Shown here piece by piece: positions 50,615 through 51,660 of a stretch of DNA of 51,660 bases. The stretch lies in NCBI RefSeq assembly GCF_022867865.1, contig NZ_JALIEC010000015.1, positions 1-51,660 of the forward strand. The letters are read 5' to 3'. The notes under the pieces were generated by a model that was not told the origin of the DNA, made no database searches, and saw nothing but the letters and a program-made list of their open reading frames with translations. The stretch is from Phaeobacter sp. J2-8 (GTDB lineage: Bacteria > Pseudomonadota > Alphaproteobacteria > Rhodobacterales > Rhodobacteraceae). The position numbers and the translations under genes are program-made. Positions within the stretch are counted from its first letter, which is position 1, and each line of letters begins with the position of its first letter.

Positions 50615-51595
50615 TTATTGCTCCTTCAGACCAGAGGACCGGAACAGCATCCAGTCGACCACGAAGTTGACCGCCACAGTCAGCAGCGCAATCGCCCCGG
50701 CCGGGATCAGGGGGGTGATATCGCCAAAGGAAATCAGCGTCGCGTTTTCACGCACCATCGACCCCCAATCGGCGGTGGGCGGCTGAATGCCAAGACCCAG
50801 GAACGAAAGCCCCGCCACCAGCAGGAAGACGAAACAGAATTCCAACCCGAACTCTGCCACCAGAGGCGCGGAACAATTGGGCAGGATTTCCTTGCGGATC
50901 AGATACCAGGTCTTTTCACCGCGCAGCTTGGCCGCTTCGATATAATCCATGACGACAACATTGCCCGCCACCGCCCGTGTCAGACGGAACACCCGTGGCG
51001 CATAGATGATGGCGACGGCCACGATGATGACAATGGTCTGCGGACCAAAGATCGACAGCATCAACAGGGCAAAGATCAGTGACGGGATCGACATGATCAC
51101 ATCGGCGAACCGACCCATCAGCTGGTCGAACCAGCCGCCTTTGGTTGCGGCCAGAAGTCCGGCAAACGCCCCCATGCCAAAGGCAGAGATCGTCGCCAGA
51201 AGCGCGAGACCCACGGTATTGCGGGCGCCGTAAATGATCCGGCTGAACATATCGCGGCCCAATTGATCGGCACCAAGCAGCATGTTTTCATCTGCCGGGG
51301 CAAAGGAGGATGCGATCACCTCGCTTTCGCCAAAGGGCGCGATCCACGGCGCAAAGATACCGGCAATCGCATAGGTAAAGATGATGAACATGCCAAAGGC
51401 CGCGGTCAAAGGTGCGGTCTTCAGCTCCTTTGACAGGTTGGTGGGCGTGATCAACACCAGAAATTCGCGGAAACAATAGGACGTCGCCGCCGCAAATCCC
51501 AAAAGACCCGCCGCAATCGCCACATTGCGCAGCGGCCCAACGCCGCCGACAATGCCCAGCACGAAACTGACCAGTGTCAGCGAAAACAACAGCAT
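50615..51595 (-). CDS. ABC transporter permease, dipeptide type (DppC-like)
   Basis: At least 326 residues of inner-membrane permease with about six helices. ADENMLLGADQLGRDMFSRI and the EAA loop RLTRAVAGNVVVMDYIEAAKLRGEKTWYLI region, then LSFLGLGIQPPTADWGSMVR identify DppC. There is no ribosome site before ATG 51595 and family-like sequence (RHIEKRGAF) continues upstream, so the true start is probably beyond; see the edge feature. Confidence 0.88.
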   Translation of the reverse strand: MLLFSLTLVSFVLGIVGGVGPLRNVAIAAGLLGFAAATSYCFREFLVLITPTNLSKELKTAPLTAAFGMFIIFTYAIAGIFAPWIAPFGESEVIASSFAPADENMLLGADQLGRDMFSRIIYGARNTVGLALLATISAFGMGAFAGLLAATKGGWFDQLMGRFADVIMSIPSLIFALLMLSIFGPQTIVIIVAVAIIYAPRVFRLTRAVAGNVVVMDYIEAAKLRGEKTWYLIRKEILPNCSAPLVAEFGLEFCFVFLLVAGLSFLGLGIQPPTADWGSMVRENATLISFGDITPLIPAGAIALLTVAVNFVVDWMLFRSSGLKEQ

Positions 51596-51660
51596 GAATG
51601 CGCCGCGCTTTTCAATATGCCGCCAGACAGGAGGCGATGATCAGACAGGCGAAGTAGAGA
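51596..51660 (-). other. Upstream extension of the permease, possible further frameshift
   Basis: In frame before ATG 51595 the codons read PPVWRHIEKRGAF after an in-frame TGA. In another frame the edge reads LYFACLIIASCLAAY, which looks like a helix. One surplus base would join LIIAS to VWRHIEKRGAF. Too short to settle. Confidence 0.35.

Noticed and set aside
1-51660. tRNA, rRNA, CRISPR arrays, insertion sequences, prophage or defence genes
   Set aside because: None seen on reading both strands; no clover-leaf sequences, regularly spaced direct repeats or transposase motifs.

Overview
The window looks like the chromosome of an alphaproteobacterium of the Rhodobacteraceae (Roseobacter-type). 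This rests on the addA-trxA-hslV-hslU block, family-typical small proteins (DUF1467, DUF6455, the signal-peptide/one-helix protein next to hemH), a split glcDEF glycolate oxidase, an FnrL-type box, Tat-exported binding proteins and a GC-rich codon pattern. I found no rRNA, tRNA, CRISPR array, transposase or phage gene; coding is dense on both strands.

Layout. 1-4614: housekeeping block (3' part of addA, trxA, a phosphotransferase, hslVU). 4674-12925: an orphan peptide-type binding protein, pip, ubiG, then marR-nitrilase-grxC-comF against a methyltransferase, hemH and a VOC protein. 12974-20894: envelope and stress genes (small membrane protein, L,D-transpeptidase, CAP lipoprotein, TetR-controlled oxidoreductase, DjlA-like co-chaperone, GNAT and VOC pair, Hsp20, trypsin-like protease). 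20980-26213: glycolate oxidase glcDEF and two unknowns. 26336-35933: a ten-gene minus-strand operon (cyclase-family hydrolase, cupin, SDR, 3-hydroxyacyl-CoA-type dehydrogenase, branched-chain-type ABC importer, BKACE/DUF849) with a divergent IclR regulator. 36152-41165: response regulator, methylmalonyl-CoA epimerase, small conserved genes, SleB-type hydrolase, M48 protease. 41293-47197: a LacI-controlled myo-inositol-like catabolic cluster. 47206-51660: FNR-box DUF6455 gene, ygiD, a micro-ORF and a dipeptide-type ABC importer that runs off the edge.

The strongest candidates for something undescribed are: (1) the BKACE operon, which reads as a complete uptake and degradation route for a ring- or amide-containing compound passing through a beta-keto acid; (2) an inositol-like cluster with no iolD, built around a perfect 14-bp LacI-type palindrome; (3) a four-hairpin 5' UTR ahead of hsp20 that resembles a ROSE RNA thermometer behind an RpoH-like promoter; (4) a two-copy intergenic element whose hairpins differ in sequence but keep their pairing.

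A caution on sequence quality: six otherwise normal genes (addA, trxA, the phosphotransferase, ubiG, livH, the M48 protease) each carry a single-base indel, mostly in short homopolymers, with an intact protein resuming in the next frame. This looks more like residual assembly error than decay. The genes are annotated across the breaks, with the break position given.
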